NCBI GenBank assembly: GCA_963809795.1
Contig: CAWELN010000014.1
Coordinates: forward strand, 248,001 to 312,000
DNA length: 64,000 nucleotides
Reading direction: 5' to 3'
Source: DASUAS01 sp963809795
GTDB lineage: Bacteria; Actinomycetota; Acidimicrobiia; IMCC26256; DASPTH01
The notes beneath the pieces were generated by a model. The model made no database searches. It was not told the DNA's origin and was given only the letters and a program-made list of their open reading frames with translations. The translations under genes and the position numbers were made by a program. Each line of letters begins with the position of its first letter. The first letter of the stretch is position 1. This document shows positions 8,012 to 17,702 of this stretch, one piece after another.

Positions 8012-8917
8012 ATGAGCGTGCTCGTGACGGCGGTCGACGGCTACCACATCCTCACCTCGAGCGGGAAGCACCTGACCTCGCTCGAGGGGCACCGGGTCGA
8101 GGCGTTCACCCCCGGGGCAGGCGGCGCGTGGCTGGCGATCGTCGACCGTCAGGAGATCTGGCAGCACGGCACCGACGGCACGTGGACGCCACTGGCCAAG
8201 ACCGACGCCGACCTCACCGCCGTCGCCGCGATCGGCACGACCGTGTTCGCCGGCACCGCCGATGCGCATGTGCTGCGCGTGGTACCGGAGTCGGGCACGG
8301 TCGAAGCGCTCGACGGTTTCGACGCGGTGCCCGGTCGCGACTCCTGGCACGCGGTGGGCATGCCGCTCCAGGTGCGCTCGATGAGCGCGACCGCCGACGG
8401 CGCGTTGCTCGTGAACGTCCACGTCGGTGGTATCCCGCGCTCGGTCGACGGCGGCCTCACCTTCGAGCCGACGCTGGCCGTCGACGACGACGTGCACCAG
8501 GTGCTCGCGCACCAGACGCGCGGCGAGATCGCGGTCGCCGCCGCTTCGGCGGGGCTGTGCCGGAGCCGCGACGGCGGCAAGACATGGCACAGCACCACCG
8601 ACGGCATGGAGATGACCTATGCGCGCGGCGTTGCCATCCTCGGAGACGACGTGCTGGTGTCGGTGTCCGATGGACCGCGGAGCGACCGCTCGGCCGTGTA
8701 CCGCGCTTCCGTCGACGGTGGCCCGGTGGAGAAGGTCACCGGCGGATTGCCGGAGTACCTCTCGGGGAACATCGATACACGATGCATCGCGAGCGACGGC
8801 ACGAAGGTGGCCCTGGTCGACGGCGAGGGCGACGTGTGGCTGTCGAGCGAGGGATGCGACGCCTTCGCGCGCATCGCCGAGAGCATCGCCGGGGTGACCG
8901 GTCTGGCGATCGCCTGA
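8012..8917 (+). CDS. Asp-box (BNR-type) beta-propeller protein
   Basis: 301 residues starting MSVLVTAVDGYHILTSSGKH. At least two Asp-box loops are visible (SVDGGLTFEP and SRDGGKTWHST), the S-x-D-x-G-x-T-[WF] turns of sialidase-like and photosystem-assembly-like propellers. No signal peptide or membrane segment is seen, so it is probably cytoplasmic. The catalytic residues of sialidases are not recognisable and I do not assign an enzyme activity. It is divergent from ilvD and lies 61 bases before the class II aldolase-like gene, possibly in one transcript with it. Confidence 0.75.
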   Translation: MSVLVTAVDGYHILTSSGKHLTSLEGHRVEAFTPGAGGAWLAIVDRQEIWQHGTDGTWTPLAKTDADLTAVAAIGTTVFAGTADAHVLRVVPESGTVEALDGFDAVPGRDSWHAVGMPLQVRSMSATADGALLVNVHVGGIPRSVDGGLTFEPTLAVDDDVHQVLAHQTRGEIAVAAASAGLCRSRDGGKTWHSTTDGMEMTYARGVAILGDDVLVSVSDGPRSDRSAVYRASVDGGPVEKVTGGLPEYLSGNIDTRCIASDGTKVALVDGEGDVWLSSEGCDAFARIAESIAGVTGLAIA

Positions 8918-8978
8918 TCGCGGCGCGACCCCCCACTACGCTGTGCCGTTCCTACCGGCACGCGCGATTGGGGACGGG

Positions 8979-10133
8979 ATGAGGCATACCGCCGGGATCG
9001 GTGTCGTCGATCGGCGAGTCGTCGTCCCCCGCACCTTCGCATGGAGTGGCGAACCACAGGGCGATCGACTGCGCTGGTTCGCGGCCGGGCTCCGTGAGGT
9101 GATGCTCGACCAGGGCTACACCGAGGTCGACGCGCCCGGTCCCGAGGTCGCGGTGGTGCTGCATTTCGTCGATCCCGACGCCGCTCGCCCCTATAGACGC
9201 AAGAATGCGCCGACGTTCGTCGTTGCGCTCACCGAGCTCGACGCTCCGCCCTCCGACATCTTGCGCACCGGTTACCCGTTGCTCGTGCGCGGGCTGGCGA
9301 ACCTCTGCGTGATGGTGAGCCCCTCAGGGACCGGTTCCATCGCCCAGTTCGTCACCCTCGAGCAGGGCACCTACGCCATCGACACCGGGACCGACGACGA
9401 TCAGTTCTTCTTCAAGAGCGTGTTCTCACGAGTCGAGCCGCTGGCGTCGTCCCGGCTCGTCATCGGCAACGAATTCACCACCGACCTGCCCGACGCGCTG
9501 CGCGACGGCGACGACGTGACCCGCCAGATCACCCGGGCCGGCGGGCGCCTCGCTGCACTCGACCTGCTCCCGGCGGCGTTCCCGATCGAGGAGATCCTCT
9601 CGGAACGCGATCTGCGCCACGTCAAGCTGCTGTACGGCATCGGCGGGCTCAGCTACGGCAACGTCAGCGCGCGACGGATCACGGCCGACCACGAGCCCCA
9701 ACCCCAGTACTGGATGAGCGCGAGTGGCGTCGACAAGTCGGCGCTGCACGAGATCGGCCGCGACATCCTCCTCGTCAACGGCTACGACGAGGCGCGCGAC
9801 GTGATGAAGCTGCGGGTCCCCGAGGGCGTCGAGCCGCGGCGGGTGTCGGTCGACGCCATCGAGCACTGGATGATCTACCGGGAGCACCCCGGCGTCAACG
9901 CGATCCTCCACGTGCACGCGTGGATCGAGGGCACCGTCGCGACCGAGATCAACTACCCGTGTGGCACCGTCGAGCTCGCCGAGTCGGTGGCGGAGCTCGT
10001 GCGCCAGGCCCCGGACCCGACCCGAGCCATCGTCGGCCAACGCAACCACGGCCTCACCATCACCGGTCACAGCCTCGACGAGATCTTTGCCCGGATCGAC
10101 GGTCGCATCGTCCGCAAGGTCCCCATGGACTGA
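8979..10133 (+). CDS. Class II aldolase/adducin-domain protein with an extra N-terminal domain
   Basis: 384 residues from the ATG at 8979, which has a GGGGACGGG ribosome site; a GTG at 8943 is a weaker alternative. The C-terminal ~190 residues are an aldolase_II fold (YGIGGLSYGNVSARR, WMSASGVDKSALHEIG, then ILHVHAW with the metal-binding His-x-His, and QRNHGLTITGHSLDEIF). The first ~190 residues do not match a domain I recognise. Members cleave or epimerise sugar phosphates such as fuculose- or ribulose-phosphate. The usual catalytic Glu before the histidines is not obvious, so the activity is open. A TACGCT box at 8937-8942 could be its promoter. Confidence 0.75.
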   Translation: MRHTAGIGVVDRRVVVPRTFAWSGEPQGDRLRWFAAGLREVMLDQGYTEVDAPGPEVAVVLHFVDPDAARPYRRKNAPTFVVALTELDAPPSDILRTGYPLLVRGLANLCVMVSPSGTGSIAQFVTLEQGTYAIDTGTDDDQFFFKSVFSRVEPLASSRLVIGNEFTTDLPDALRDGDDVTRQITRAGGRLAALDLLPAAFPIEEILSERDLRHVKLLYGIGGLSYGNVSARRITADHEPQPQYWMSASGVDKSALHEIGRDILLVNGYDEARDVMKLRVPEGVEPRRVSVDAIEHWMIYREHPGVNAILHVHAWIEGTVATEINYPCGTVELAESVAELVRQAPDPTRAIVGQRNHGLTITGHSLDEIFARIDGRIVRKVPMD

Positions 10134-10183
10134 TTCACTGTCGCGCCACGGCCGATTTCCGAACGTGGAGCGACACTGAATCA
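10131..10183. terminator. Bidirectional hairpin spanning the stop codons of two convergent genes
   Basis: Bases 10131-10150 pair with 10164-10183 in 18 of 20 positions (tgattca, tgtcgc and ccacg against cgtgg, gcgaca and tgaatca) with a 13-base loop. The left end is the TGA of the aldolase-like gene and the right end is the TGA of the convergent DUF559-type gene, so both stops lie inside the stem. There is no T-run. Its position between tail-to-tail genes suggests a shared terminator or 3'-end stabiliser. Confidence 0.65.
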
Positions 10184-11111
10184 CGCGGCGAGGGCCATCT
10201 CCACCCAGCGCACCACCCGTCGAGGTTGGCGCGTGCCGACGTCCCAGGTGACGACGAGCACGCGCCACCCCGTTGCGACCATCTCGGACAGCCGTTCCCG
10301 GTCCTTCCCGAACGCGAGCCGCGTTCCGTGGTGCTCCCAGCCGTCGCACTCGAGCGCGAGCTTGCGCTCCGGCCAGGCGAAGTCGAGTCGATACCGACCA
10401 CCGGCGGTCGTGACCCAGTGCTGGCGTGCCGGCCGCGGCAACCCGGAGCGCGTCAACAGCAGCCACACCTTGCTTTCGAGTGTCGACTCCAGCGGACGGT
10501 CGTCGCCGCGCCGCTCCAGGAGGGACGCCAGGCGTCCGGCGCCGGGTCGGCCGGAATCGCGGAGCGCGCCGAGGCGCGCCGAGAGGCGCTCAGGGGTACC
10601 CAGCTTCTGACCGAAGACGCTCTCCATCGCGACGAGCAGGCGGTCGTCCTCCAACCGAGCGGCGAGGTCGATGAGGGTGCGGATCGGTGTGGTGACCGGG
10701 ATCGGGCCGATGGCCGTCCGGTCCGCTCGATCGACCCGCGTACCGCGGTGGACGACGACCTGTTCCACGTGAGGATGGCGTGGTGACGGCACCCAGAGCT
10801 CGGTCCGCGGACCTCGCACCCCCTCGATACCCCACAGCACACCGGCGGTGCCGTGCGAGACGACCGCCCCGTCGCCGGCCCAGAGGGCGGCAGCCATCGC
10901 GGATCGTCGATTCGACGACGGTACGCCCGTGATGCCGTAGACGTGCGGCAGGATCCGCTCCCACCTCCCGCTGCGCACCCGTCGGGTGATCGCACCGCTC
11001 GTCAGCCCTGCCTCGAACGCTTGTGCGCGACTGAACAGCGCCGAGCTGCTCGGTCGCGAGCCGGCGCAGCTCGCGTTCGTTGTCGCTCTGCGTTCGCTTT
11101 TCGGCCGTCAT
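10181..11111 (-). CDS. AbiEi-like / DUF559 (Vsr-fold) protein, one apparent frameshift
   Basis: The N-terminal part from the ATG at 11111 reads MTAEKRTQSDNERELRRLAT, a winged-helix start typical of AbiEi-type antitoxin-domain proteins. At about base 11033 one extra base shifts the frame; without it the text continues AVSRAQAFEAGLTSGAITRR then VRSGRWERILPHVYGITG. The C-terminal half has the DUF559/very-short-patch-repair-like fold: RYRLDFAWPERKLALECDGW and EHHGTRLAFGKDRERLSEMV. Such standalone proteins are common in actinobacteria with unknown function. No toxin partner is adjacent, so I do not call a toxin-antitoxin system. Confidence 0.72.
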
Positions 11112-11140
11112 CCGGCAATGAAAGCGCGCGGGTATGACGG

Positions 11141-12618
11141 TTATCCGGCGGCGAGCTTCTCGTCGAGGAGCTGGTTGACGACCTTCGGGTTCCCCTGGCC
11201 CTCGAGCGCCCGCATGACCTCACCGGTGATGAAACCGCGCTTCTTCTTGCGGACCTTGTCGTCGCCGGCGCGGTACTCCTTCACCGCGTCGGCGTTGGCG
11301 GCGAGCACGCCGTCGACGACGGCGCCGATCGCGCCGGCGTCGCTCACCTGCGTCAACCCACGCTCGGCGACGACCTGCTTCGGTCGCTTCGGCTCGCTGA
11401 GGCACTCACCGAGCACGTCCTTCGCCTGGCTGCGCGAGATCAGACCGGCGTCGACCAGGCCGACGAGCTCCGCCAGCCCGTCCGGTGCGAGCGGCAGCAC
11501 CTCGGGCGACAGCCCCGACTCGTTGAGGTGGCCGAGCACCTCCCCGTTGGCCCACTTCACGACGTCGCGCGCCGAACCGCCGTCGAGCGCGTCGACGGCC
11601 GCCTCCGCATACTCGGCGAGGCCCGGTGTGCCGACGAGCACCCGCGCCTCGTTGTCGCTGATCCCCCACTCCTCCTGCAGCCGGGCGCGGCGGTTGGCCG
11701 GCAGCTCCGGCATCGATCCGTGCACCCGGTCGCGCATCTCGTCGGTGGGCGCCACCGGCACGAGGTCGGGTTCGGGGAAGTACCGATAGTCGGAGGACCC
11801 CTCCTTCGTGCGCATCGAGTGCGTGCGCCCGTCGGCTTCGTCCCAGTGACGGGTCTCCTGCACGATCCGTTCGCCGGACTCCAGCGCTCCGATCTGTCGT
11901 TCGATCTCGTACTCGATCGCCCGCCCGAGCGAGCGCAGCGAGTTCATGTTCTTGACCTCGACCTTGGTGCCGAGCTCCGACGTGCCGATCGGGCGCACCG
12001 ACACGTTCGCGTCGACGCGCATGGAGCCCTCCTCCATCTTCACGTCGGACACGCCGATCGCCTGCAGCACCCCGCGCAGCTCGGTCACGTAGGCGCGCGC
12101 GTGCTCGGCGCTGCGGATGTCGGGCCGGCTCACGATCTCCATGAGCGGCACACCAGCGCGGTTGTAGTCGACGAGCGAGTGGTCGGCCTCGTGGATGCGA
12201 CCTCCGCCGCCGACGTGGACCGTCTTCCCGGTGTCCTCCTCGAGGTGCGCGCGTTCGATGCCGACGCGGCCGCCGTCGACGTCGATCCAGCCGTCGACCG
12301 TGATCGGCTCGTCGTACTGCGAGACCTGGTAGTCCTTCGGCATGTCGGGATAGAAGTAGTTCTTGCGCGCAGAACGTCGACTGCTCCGGCACCCGAAGGT
12401 GCACGGCATCGGCGAACCGCAACGCGTACTCGACGGTCTGCTCGTTGAGCACCGGCAGCGATCCCGGGAGCCCGAGGCAGACCGGGCACACGTGGGTGTT
12501 GGGCTCGGCGCCGAACTCGTTGGGGCAGCCGCAGAACAACTTGGTCGCGGTCGACAGCTCGGAGTGCACCTCGAGGCCGATGACCGGCTCGCTGCACGTC
12601 GCGGCTCGTCACGCTCAT
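11141..12618 (-). CDS. gatB: Asp-tRNA(Asn)/Glu-tRNA(Gln) amidotransferase subunit B, two apparent frameshifts
   Basis: The kinase-like domain of GatB is plain: EVHSELSTATKLFCGCPNEF then GAEPNTHVCPVCLGLPGSLP (zinc cysteines), RKNYFYPDMPKDYQVSQYD, and the YqeY-like tail ending VVNQLLDEKLAAG. It phosphorylates the mischarged tRNA so that GatA-derived ammonia can amidate it. Two single-base insertions are implied, near 12371 (STF-A|RKNYFY) and near 12590-12593 before EPVIGLEVHSEL; removing both gives 492 codons, the normal size. I take the ATG at 12618, which overlaps the stop of the mini-cistron at 12615-12674. Confidence 0.93.
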
Positions 12619-12677
12619 GCCTGCTCCCTTGGGCATTCGCTCCTCGCCGGGATACCCGGCTCGCTCACGCTCATGCC
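12602..12677. repeat. Family A palindromic repeat at the gatA/gatB junction, flanked by direct repeats
   Basis: The core hairpin is GCCGGG-ATA-CCCGGC at 12646-12660. A direct repeat of about 20 bases (cggctcg..cacgctcatgcc) starts at 12602 and again at 12657, with one indel between copies. It covers the gatB start on one side and the gatA stop on the other. Bases ~12625-12677 are close to 90% identical by eye to the copy at 25391-25446. Confidence 0.85.
12615..12674 (-). CDS. 19-residue mini-cistron between gatA and gatB (EPGIPA peptide)
   Basis: The ATG at 12674 overlaps the gatA stop as ATGA and the TGA at 12615 overlaps the gatB ATG in the same way. The peptide is MSVSEPGIPARSECPREQA. Nearly the same peptide with the same 60-base length and the same overlaps occurs at 25384-25443, and a related one at 17637-17699. 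Translation is suggested by the exact stop/start overlaps, but the frame may only reflect the palindromic repeat that forms it. No function is known to me. Confidence 0.45.
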   Translation of the reverse strand: MSVSEPGIPARSECPREQA

Positions 12678-14089
12678 GCCTCCTCCAGGACCCGCGCCAC
12701 CCGGAACATCACCGGTTCGCCCAGCGCCGGCGCCAGCACCTGGACCCCGATCGGCAACCCCGCCTCGCCGGCGCCGAAGGGCACGCTGATCGCGGCGTGG
12801 CCGGCCAGGTTGGTCGGGATGGTGCACACGTCGGACAGGTACATCGCCAGCGGGTCGGCCGCCTTCGCCCCCAGCGCGAACGCCACGGTGGGCGACGTGG
12901 GTGAGAGCAGCGCGTCGAACTGCTCGTACGCACGCGCGAAGTCGCGGATGATCAGCGTGCGCACGCGCTGCGCCTGGCCGTAGTACGCGTCGTAGTACCC
13001 CGCCGACAGCGCGTAGGTGCCGAGCATGATGCGCCGCTTCACCTCGGGCCCGAAGCCCGCCTCGCGGGTGCGCGCATTCATCGTGGCGACGTCCTCACCG
13101 TCGACCCGCAACCCGTAGCGCACGCCGTCGTACCGAGCGAGGTTCGACGACGCCTCGGCCGGCGCGATCACGTAGTACGCCGACAGCCCGTAGCGAGCGC
13201 TCGGCACGCTGACACGGTCGACGGTCGCACCGGCCTTTTCGAGCGCACGCGCCGCCTGATCGACCGCCGCCAGCACCTCGGGCTGGAAGCCGTCGCCCTC
13301 CACGAGCTCGTCGACCAGCCCGATGCGCAGGCCTTCGATGCCGCGGTCCACGACCGGGAGCACCGCCTCGTAGGGCAACGCGATCGACGTGGAGTCCATC
13401 GCGTCGGGGCCGGCGATGGTGTCGAGCAGCAGCGCGGCATCGCTCACCGTCGTCGCGAACGGGCCGATCTGGTCGAGCGAGCTGGCGAACGCCACCAGCC
13501 CGTAGCGCGACACCAGCCCGTAGGTGGGCTTCACGCCGACGACACCGCAGAGCGCGGCGGGCTGACGGATCGATCCGCCGGTGTCGGAGCCGAGCCCCAG
13601 CGGCGCATACCCGGCGGCGACGGCCGCCGCCGAGCCGCCGCTGGAGCCACCCGGCACGCGCGACGGGTCGCGCGGGTTCCGCGTGGGGCCGAACGCGGAG
13701 TTCTCGGTGGACGAGCCCATCGCGAACTCGTCGAGGTTGGTCTTGGCGACGGGAACCGCGCCGGCCGCCAGCACGCGGTCGACCACCGTCGCCGTGTACG
13801 GCGGCTGCCACCCCTCCAGGATCCGCGACGAACACGTGGTGGCCACGCCGCGGGTGCACAGGTTGTCCTTGAGCACGATCGGCACACCGGCGAGCGGGCC
13901 CGGGTCCTCGCCGCGGGCGACCGCGGCGTCAACCGCGTCGGCCGCAGTGCGCGCCCACTCGGCGGTCACGAGGTTGCAGGCGTGCAGCTCCGCCTCGCGC
14001 GCCTCGATGACGCCAAGGTGCTCGTCGACCACCTCCCGCGCCGAACGAGTCCCGGCGCGGACCGCCGCCGCCAGCTCCGCCGCGCTCAC
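12671..14089 (-). CDS. gatA: Asp-tRNA(Asn)/Glu-tRNA(Gln) amidotransferase subunit A
   Basis: 472 residues from a GTG at 14089 overlapping the gatC stop (GTGA). The amidase-signature catalytic set is complete: Lys in GVPIVLKDNLCTRG, the glycine/serine segment VPGGSSGGSAAAVAAG and the nucleophile region GLGSDTGGSIRQPAALCG. It releases ammonia from glutamine and channels it to GatB for amidation of Glu-tRNA(Gln) or Asp-tRNA(Asn). The gene order gatC-gatA-gatB is the usual one, but here a mini-cistron with a palindromic repeat has been placed between gatA and gatB. Confidence 0.96.
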   Translation of the reverse strand: MSAAELAAAVRAGTRSAREVVDEHLGVIEAREAELHACNLVTAEWARTAADAVDAAVARGEDPGPLAGVPIVLKDNLCTRGVATTCSSRILEGWQPPYTATVVDRVLAAGAVPVAKTNLDEFAMGSSTENSAFGPTRNPRDPSRVPGGSSGGSAAAVAAGYAPLGLGSDTGGSIRQPAALCGVVGVKPTYGLVSRYGLVAFASSLDQIGPFATTVSDAALLLDTIAGPDAMDSTSIALPYEAVLPVVDRGIEGLRIGLVDELVEGDGFQPEVLAAVDQAARALEKAGATVDRVSVPSARYGLSAYYVIAPAEASSNLARYDGVRYGLRVDGEDVATMNARTREAGFGPEVKRRIMLGTYALSAGYYDAYYGQAQRVRTLIIRDFARAYEQFDALLSPTSPTVAFALGAKAADPLAMYLSDVCTIPTNLAGHAAISVPFGAGEAGLPIGVQVLAPALGEPVMFRVARVLEEAA

Positions 14090-14382
14090 GGTGCGTCGAG
14101 GATGCGCGGGACGCGGAACCGGCCGTCCTCCGACGCCGGCGCCATGGCCAGCACCTCGTCGCGCGGCAGGCTGGGCCGGACCTCGTCGGCGCGGAACACG
14201 TTCACGATCGGCAAGGGGTGCGCGGTGGGGGGCACGTCGTGGGTGTCGAGCGCGGCGATCTGCGCCGCGTGCTCGAGGATGACCTCGAGCTGACCGGTGA
14301 AGTGCTCGATCTCCTCGTCGGTCAGCGCGAGGCGCGCCAGCTGCGCGACGTGCTCGACGTCGGCGCGCGTGAGACGGGACAT
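14086..14382 (-). CDS. gatC: Asp-tRNA(Asn)/Glu-tRNA(Gln) amidotransferase subunit C
   Basis: 98 residues, standard length, starting MSRLTRADVEHVAQLARLAL and containing the family's TDEEIEHFTGQLEVIL and ending RFRVPRILDAP. It is a belt-like chain holding GatA and GatB together. It heads the operon. A TAGACT box (minus strand, 14390-14395) lies 7 bases before the ATG, fitting a leaderless transcript. Confidence 0.95.
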   Translation of the reverse strand: MSRLTRADVEHVAQLARLALTDEEIEHFTGQLEVILEHAAQIAALDTHDVPPTAHPLPIVNVFRADEVRPSLPRDEVLAMAPASEDGRFRVPRILDAP

Positions 14383-14389
14383 GGTGTCG

Positions 14390-14420
14390 AGTCTAGGAGT
14401 CGCACCCGCTTGGCTACGAT
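14390..14420. promoter_or_regulatory. Divergent pair of -10 boxes for gatC and the SCP2-like gene
   Basis: TAGACT on the minus strand (14390-14395) lies 7 bases before the gatC ATG, and TACGAT on the plus strand (14415-14420) lies 8 bases before the GTG at 14429. The 46-base intergenic space is too short for conventional leaders, so both mRNAs are predicted to be leaderless. Confidence 0.55.
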
Positions 14421-14428
14421 GCCGATCC

Positions 14429-14830
14429 GTGGCGACGCACCCGTTCCTCTCCGACGACTGGTTCACGGCGGTCCGGGAGATCGTCGACGCGCAGGAGCTG
14501 GAGATCCCGCCGCACGCGGAGCTCACCATGAACCTCGTGGTGACCGACACGCCCTTCGGCGAGGACCGCCTCCTCCACATCGGCGCCAAGGACGGCCACG
14601 CCGACTGGGGACCCGGCCACGCCGCCGACGCCGACCTCACCCTCACCACCGATTACGTGACCGCCCGCGACATCTTCATCAGCGGCAACCCCCAGGCCGG
14701 GATGCAGGCGTTCATGGAGGGCAAGGTGAAGGTCCAGGGCGATCTCACCAAGTTGATGGCGGCCCAGGTGGCGGGCACCGGCCCCGGTGCGCCCGGGCTC
14801 GCCGACGCCCTGTCGGCGATCACGGAGTGA
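14429..14830 (+). CDS. SCP2 sterol-binding-like protein
   Basis: 133 residues from a GTG at 14429. The body matches the SCP-2 fold in outline: ELTMNLVVTDTPFGEDRLLH, strand-rich middle with ADLTLTTDYVTARDIFISGN, and the diagnostic end NPQAGMQAFMEGKVKVQGDLTKLM, where a lipid-binding groove closes. Proteins of this kind bind lipids or acyl-CoA non-specifically; the ligand is unknown. The frame is open upstream, but the GTG is preceded at the right distance by a TACGAT box. It is transcribed away from gatCAB. Confidence 0.8.
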   Translation: MATHPFLSDDWFTAVREIVDAQELEIPPHAELTMNLVVTDTPFGEDRLLHIGAKDGHADWGPGHAADADLTLTTDYVTARDIFISGNPQAGMQAFMEGKVKVQGDLTKLMAAQVAGTGPGAPGLADALSAITE

Positions 14831-15029
14831 CGGGCGCCTCCGCCTCGTTGGCCGGCTCGCCGCGCTCCGCGAACGACGCGGGCTCGAGCGCGTCGCCGGG
14901 CATCTCGTGCCCGTTCACCGCGGGCGCCTCGCCGACCCGCGGCCCGGGGCGCCCGAGCTCACGTCCGTAGCCACTCGCCGGACGGCACGGCCCCGGCCTC
15001 GACGTCGCGCCGTGCGCGGGTCGCCACAT
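14820..15029 (-). CDS. Possible small hypothetical protein (69 residues)
   Basis: A frame on the minus strand begins at an ATG at 15029 (second of two ATGs in a row; the first is at 15032) just after a GGGAGGAA ribosome site, and ends inside the convergent SCP2-like gene. Third codon positions are almost all G or C, as in the real genes here, and the product is acidic and proline-rich with no domain or membrane segment I recognise. Beyond it, 15030-15156 contains an inverted repeat (gccggcgac / gtcgccggc) and nothing else visible. Coding status is uncertain. Confidence 0.35.
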   Translation of the reverse strand: MWRPAHGATSRPGPCRPASGYGRELGRPGPRVGEAPAVNGHEMPGDALEPASFAERGEPANEAEAPVTP

Positions 15030-15156
15030 CATTTCCTCCCACGATTCGAGTCACGGCCGGCGACCAGTCGCCGGCGCCCCGGGGAGTGCACGCCTTCCGC
15101 CCTCCCGCCCCGCAAGGAGACGCTCACGGGGCCGGCCCGTCACGCGGCTCGGCCGA

Positions 15157-17043
<1,887 letters not shown>

Positions 17044-17133
17044 CGGGTCAAGGTACCGGGCCGAACCTGCGGGTTCGCGGCACTGGAACGCGCGATGACC
17101 GGGTTCGACGGTGCGGCGTTAGCCTCGGAAGCG

Positions 17134-17640
17134 ATGGTCGAGACTCCGAGCGCGACGCGACCGCCCCCCGCGCCGCGGCGCGCCGCGGCGCCCCGCCGCA
17201 AGCTCTTCCGTCACCCGGGGCGGGTCGCGATCGTCGTGATCGCGTTGCTGGTCGTGCTCAACCTGAGCATCGTCCTGCTCGACAACGCCGACACCAGTCC
17301 CGGAGGGGTCAACCCGCTGCCGGCGACGGTGGAGTCGGTGTCGCCCGTACCGGGGTCGATCGCCGGGCCGATCGACACGATCACCGTCGACCTCGACAAC
17401 AGCCTCACCGGTGTGCTCCTCATCAAGATCCGGGGCACCTACGTGGAGATCCCGGAGGACCAGCTCGACCGCGTGGTCGAGCTGGGACAGCTCAGCTACC
17501 GGCCCGGCCCCGGCAAGGAGATCGCCACCTTCCCGCAGGGCGAGAACGACGTCCTCGTCTATTACTGGTCGAAGACCCGCCCGGGCGGGCGGCCGAAGCA
17601 CCCGGCGAGCTACGCATGGAGCTTCCAGGTCAAGGCGTGA
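17134..17640 (+). CDS. Membrane-anchored protein of unknown function
   Basis: 168 residues from the ATG at 17134, 8 bases after a TAGCCT box; an in-frame ATG at 17095 is an alternative. A proline/arginine-rich cytoplasmic head (RPPPAPRRAAAPRRKLFRHP) is followed by one membrane helix (~31-48, VAIVVIALLVVLNLSIVLL) and an exported part of ~115 residues with SVSPVPGSIAGPIDTITVDL, a beta-sandwich-like pattern reminiscent of CopC/Ig-like domains. No catalytic residues seen. It is divergent from the PASTA kinase, which may hint at an envelope role. Confidence 0.7.
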   Translation: MVETPSATRPPPAPRRAAAPRRKLFRHPGRVAIVVIALLVVLNLSIVLLDNADTSPGGVNPLPATVESVSPVPGSIAGPIDTITVDLDNSLTGVLLIKIRGTYVEIPEDQLDRVVELGQLSYRPGPGKEIATFPQGENDVLVYYWSKTRPGGRPKHPASYAWSFQVKA

Positions 17641-17699
17641 GCGAGCCGGGCATCCCGGCGAGCAGCGAACGGCCCGTAGTGCCCGTGGTGAAGGCGTGA
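17629..17699 (+). repeat. Family A palindromic repeat after the 17134-17640 gene
   Basis: Core GCCGGG-CAT-CCCGGC just after the stop codon. A 12-base direct repeat with one mismatch (gtcaaggcgtga at 17629-17640, gtgaaggcgtga at 17688-17699) flanks the element and includes the stop codon of the upstream gene. The sequence gcgagccggg.atcccggcgagnagcgaac is shared with the gatA/gatB and iscS/mnmA copies. Confidence 0.8.
17637..17699 (+). CDS. 20-residue mini-cistron (EPGIPA peptide)
   Basis: A GTG at 17637 overlaps the stop of the preceding gene (GTGA) and opens MSEPGIPASSERPVVPVVKA, ending at TGA 17697-17699. The peptide shares SEPGIPA-x-SER/C-P with the mini-cistrons at 12615 and 25384. There is no downstream gene on this strand to couple to, since the next gene is convergent and ends at 17703. 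It may be no more than a by-product of the repeat. Confidence 0.35.
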   Translation: MSEPGIPASSERPVVPVVKA

Positions 17700-17702
17700 C
17701 GG

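Noticed and set aside
8012..8917. Sialidase
   Set aside because: Asp boxes occur in many propellers; the arginine triad and catalytic residues of sialidases are not visible.
6028..8982. Open frame of 984 residues on the plus strand
   Set aside because: Antisense to mutM and ilvD; low-complexity Arg/His-rich text typical of GC-rich shadow frames.
10181..11111. Toxin-antitoxin system (AbiE type)
   Set aside because: Only the AbiEi/DUF559-like protein is present; no AbiEii nucleotidyltransferase is adjacent.
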